Positions 61,773 to 64,000 of a stretch of 64,000 nucleotides of DNA are shown here, piece by piece. The DNA lies in contig NZ_FOCX01000005.1 of assembly GCF_900110215.1 (NCBI RefSeq), positions 168,391 to 232,390 on the forward strand, written 5' to 3'. Source of the DNA: Halorientalis persicus (GTDB lineage: Archaea > Halobacteriota > Halobacteria > Halobacteriales > Haloarculaceae). The notes below the pieces were generated by a model. It saw only the letters and a program-made list of their open reading frames with translations, ran no database searches and was not told where the DNA came from. Position 1 is the first letter of the stretch. Every line of letters begins with the position of its first letter. Position numbers and translations under genes: made by a program.

Positions 61773-62507
61773 ATGGAACTCACAGAGCAGTTAGAGTTCG
61801 GTCACCGCGGGCGCAAGGACGTGTACGAGTTCGTCGAGAGTCACGGCGACGTGAGTCAGGCGCAGGCCCGTGATGCCCTGAACATGGAGCCACGGGAGTT
61901 CGGCCACCACGTGGCGATCCTGAAACGGGACGGGATTCTCACGGAGACCGGCGAGGGTCATCTCCAGATCGCCTACGACGAAGCGGCCCAGGAGGAGTAC
62001 GAAGAAGACGAGATCGAGTACACGATCCGGCAGGCCAGACAGGCGGACATGACCGGAATCGTCGGCGTGATGCGGTCGGCAATCGAGGCCGGAACCTACG
62101 TCGTGGCCGAGAGCGTCGCCGACATGATCGATCACGAGGAGGTCCTGCTCCGGCACAACGAACTGGAGTCGCGGATGTTCTTCGTCGCCTGCGTCGAGGA
62201 CGACGTGGTCGGCTGGGTCCACCTCGAACACCCGGAGATGGAGAAGCTGTCACACACGGCGGAACTCACCGTCGGCGTCCTCGACGAGTACCAGGGCCAC
62301 GGCATCGGGAGCCACCTGCTCCAGCGCGGCCTCGAATGGGCCGCCAAGCAGGGCTACGAGCGCATCTACAACAGCGTCCCCTCGACCAACGAGGCCGCCA
62401 TCGCGTTCCTGAAAGAACACGGCTGGGAGGAAGAAGCCCGACGCCACGACCACTACAAGCTGGCGGGCGAGTACATCGACGAAGTGATGATGGAGATGGA
62501 CCTCTAG
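61773..62507 (+). CDS. winged-helix and GNAT N-acetyltransferase fusion
   Basis: A 244-residue protein. Residues 1-75 form a winged helix (RKDVYEFVESHGDVSQAQARDALNMEPREFGHHVAILKRDGILTETGEG), and 85-244 form a GNAT domain with the CoA-binding VGVLDEYQGHGIGSHLLQRGLEWA and NSVPSTNEAAIAFLKEHGWEEE. It may acetylate a protein or small molecule under control of DNA binding. In-frame GTG 61758 is an alternative start. Its TAG overlaps the stop of a small zinc gene within a palindromic CTCTAGAG. Confidence 0.9.
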   Translation: MELTEQLEFGHRGRKDVYEFVESHGDVSQAQARDALNMEPREFGHHVAILKRDGILTETGEGHLQIAYDEAAQEEYEEDEIEYTIRQARQADMTGIVGVMRSAIEAGTYVVAESVADMIDHEEVLLRHNELESRMFFVACVEDDVVGWVHLEHPEMEKLSHTAELTVGVLDEYQGHGIGSHLLQRGLEWAAKQGYERIYNSVPSTNEAAIAFLKEHGWEEEARRHDHYKLAGEYIDEVMMEMDL

Positions 62508-62659
62508 AGGTCCGCATCGTCCAGCGGGTCGGCGACCACGCCGTCTTTCTGCGCCCAGACCCGGGCGTGGCCGGCACACACCAGTCGGTTCTCGTCCCAC
62601 GGGATGTGTAGTTCCACAGCGGCCGACGCCTCACAGTCGGCCTCCGAACAGGTGGTCAT
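62504..62659 (-). CDS. 51-residue zinc-binding-like protein
   Basis: MTTCSEADCEASAAVELHIP, then WDENRLVCAGHARVWAQKDG and an acidic tail. Cys4, Cys9 and Cys28 with His31 fit a small zinc site (CxxxxC...CxxH). Too short for standard ORF thresholds, but codon use and a clean ATG-to-TAG frame, convergent in the shared CTAG with the GNAT gene, support it. Function unknown. Confidence 0.7.
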   Translation of the reverse strand: MTTCSEADCEASAAVELHIPWDENRLVCAGHARVWAQKDGVVADPLDDADL

Positions 62660-62732
62660 AGCGGCTATTCGTCACCATCCCTAATCGTTCACCCGGTAGC
62701 GTCCGACAGCCCCGGGAGACAGGGACGCTCGT

Positions 62733-63668
62733 TCAGTCGTCACCGACTACCTGCGTTCGTGTCACGTCGCGTTCGAGGCGGTCGGTCTGTTCGAGCCGGT
62801 ACTGTCGCGCCTGCTCGGGCGTCACCGCCCCCTCGCCGTCGATGTCGTGCGCGAGCGGCTCGTAGGCCCCGACCTCGAATCCCATGCGTTCCAGGTACGA
62901 CCGGACGGCGTTCGATTCCAGCCCGTCCCGGATGGCCGCGTTGACGTGTTCGATCACCGTCTCGAACGTCGGCAGGACGATCTCCCGGTCGGTCACGCGG
63001 CCTGCTTCGTCACCGATACGCACCGGAACGTCCGCGGCGTCGGTCGCAACCGTGGCGACCGCGTCGGCGAGGCGAACGACCTGACTGGGGAGTGCGGTGT
63101 CGGGCGAGCGCCACTCGACGGTTCCGAACCGGTCCCGTAACTGGACGGGTGTCCAGACCGCGCTCTCGGGGTCGAAGTTCGCCGCGACGGCGCGGCGATC
63201 GACGCCCGCCTCGCTGGCCGCCCGCTCGAACTCCTCGTAGCGCCGTTCGAGTCGGCGGGTCCACCCCTCGCGCTCGTCGAGGTACCGCCACAGCCGTCCC
63301 TGGTGTGGGAGGTCGTCGTACGCCAGCCAGCGGTACAGTTTCGACCGCGCACCGGCCGCCAGCCGCCGCCCGCGGAAGTACGGCGACGAGTTGACCAGTG
63401 CCAGCGCAGGGTCGAGCGCGATCAGCGTGTTCAGCTGGTCGATCTCGTCGCCCGACGACTGTTCGACGTGGACGTGCGTGCCAGCGCAGTGGCGCACGTA
63501 CTCGAAGTCGTCGCCGAGGATCCGATCCTGAATCCGCGTCCGTTCGCTGGGCCGGTCGCGGATCACGCCGTCCCGGATCGGCGTCGCCAGCGGCACCAGG
63601 CGCTTCCCCGACGCGTCGGCCTGTCGCAGGACGGCCCCGATCCGTTCGAACGGCTCAATTGAATCCAC
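62733..63668 (-). pseudogene. N-terminally truncated glutamate-cysteine ligase-family gene
   Basis: The frame to 62733 encodes 311 residues: LVPLATPIRDGVIRDRPSERTRIQDRILGDDFEYVRHCAGTHVHVEQSSGDEIDQLNTLIALDPALALVNSSPYFRGRRLAAGARSKLYRWLAYDDLPHQG matches GCS2-family proteins. The family's first segment, with a glutamate-binding EVEYWVVD-type strand, is missing, and the only start is a GTG (63668) 8 codons after a stop. A transposase gene begins 56 bp beyond. An IS insertion probably removed the 5' end. An expressed shorter protein cannot be excluded. Confidence 0.7.
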
Positions 63669-64000
63669 AGACGGCGCCGGGATAGGTCGTTAGAATCACG
63701 GGTATGAAGCGGGAGAGTAATGTTATGCCCAACACCCTCTTCCGCTTCGTGAGGCAAGTGGCTTCACTCGCTCAAAAGCTTACTGACGCTGCGCTGATGG
63801 AACTGAGTGATCCAGCCGGCAACGGGTTTGCCGGCTGGAAGCACGCAGTCTTGCTCTATCTGCGCGAACATATGAGTGCAGAATACAAGGAAGTCCTCGA
63901 CTGGGCCGAAGAGATGGAGCGTGTTCGAGCGGTATTGAACCTTCAACGCGGGGAGTTTCCCGCGCCTTCGACGCTGTGTAAGGCGTTCAAACGGGCATCG
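63669..64000. mobile_element. left part of an IS element, IS5-type transposase
   Basis: Sequence from about 63690 onward is less GC-rich with a different codon use and encodes a transposase running off the right edge. The exact left end and terminal inverted repeat were not determined. The inferred target is the 5' part of the GCS2-family gene. Confidence 0.6.
63725..64000 (+). CDS. IS transposase, N-terminal 92 residues (cut by window edge)
   Basis: From ATG 63725 the frame reads MPNTLFRFVRQVASLAQKLT, then DAALMELSDPAGNGFAGWKHAVLLYLREHMSAEYKEVLDWAEEMERVRAVLNLQRGEFPAPSTLCKAFKRAS, the start of a haloarchaeal IS5-type transposase (DDE catalytic residues lie beyond the window). Codons such as TTA, CTT, CAA and GTT are commoner than in neighbours. 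Confidence 0.85.
   Translation, partial: MPNTLFRFVRQVASLAQKLTDAALMELSDPAGNGFAGWKHAVLLYLREHMSAEYKEVLDWAEEMERVRAVLNLQRGEFPAPSTLCKAFKRAS

Noticed and set aside
63303..63662. Several overlapping plus-strand ORFs opposite the GCS2-family frame
   Set aside because: Arg-rich low-complexity shadow frames; the minus strand shows the family sequence.

Overview
The window is chromosomal DNA of a halophilic archaeon (class Halobacteria), probably a Haloarculaceae relative; the family assignment is a guess. The evidence is high G+C (about two thirds by eye), very acidic proteins, Tat-type lipoproteins, HalX, DUF420 and PadR families typical of haloarchaea, archaeal information-processing genes, and TATA boxes about 25-30 nt upstream of start codons that imply leaderless mRNAs.

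Region by region. 1-3532: the 5' part of an acyl-CoA dehydrogenase, an MBF1-type factor, tRNA-Leu(GAG) with a partly duplicated and decayed copy downstream, a lipoprotein, a HalX response regulator and a C-rich intergenic tract that may encode a small RNA. 3533-11000: HtrA protease, DUF420 membrane protein, a decayed regulator, the lsm-rpl37e-purF operon, an M42 aminopeptidase and a DUF2342-type zinc protein. 11000-24700: PadR regulator, carboxylesterase, a HisG-like protein, an acidic coiled-coil protein, an MBL hydrolase, YlbF, Dph2, an HSL-type esterase, a METTL5-like methylase and a rhomboid protease. 24730-32500: an acyl-CoA dehydrogenase divergent from an APH-like kinase (the two halves of ACAD10/11), a beta-propeller lipoprotein, flavin reductase, divergent doxX and hxlR genes with a triple operator, a P-II protein and TyrRS.

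32505-42034: Mrp ATPase and MoaA, then the ribosomal and RNA polymerase operon tRNA-Ser, S13, S4, S11, RpoD, tRNA-Leu(CAG), L18e, L13, S9, RpoN, RpoK, enolase, S2. 42225-54071: the isoprenoid and RNA-processing group mvk, ipk, RNase J, prenyl diphosphate synthase and GluRS, interrupted by accessory genes. RNase J has a long structured leader, unusual for haloarchaea. 54124-59694: ferredoxin and a fixA-fixB-fixCX operon (electron-transfer flavoprotein and its quinone reductase). 59714-64000: a hybrid sensor kinase, a winged-helix GNAT protein, a small zinc protein, and an N-terminally shortened glutamate-cysteine-ligase-family gene next to an IS transposase that runs off the window.

Three acyl-CoA dehydrogenases, a dienoyl-CoA-reductase-like SDR, the APH-like kinase and the ETF/ETF-QO operon together indicate oxidation of fatty or hydroxy acids with electrons delivered to the quinone pool.

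The most interesting observations are: a hairpin family with a constant loop and covarying stems beside tRNA-Leu; a candidate C-rich small RNA; two leaderless upstream mini-ORFs whose stops overlap the next start; the split ACAD10/11-like pair; a three-fold 18-bp operator; the RNase J leader; about ten-fold depletion of CTAG with survivors concentrated at stop codons; and an IS-associated truncation.
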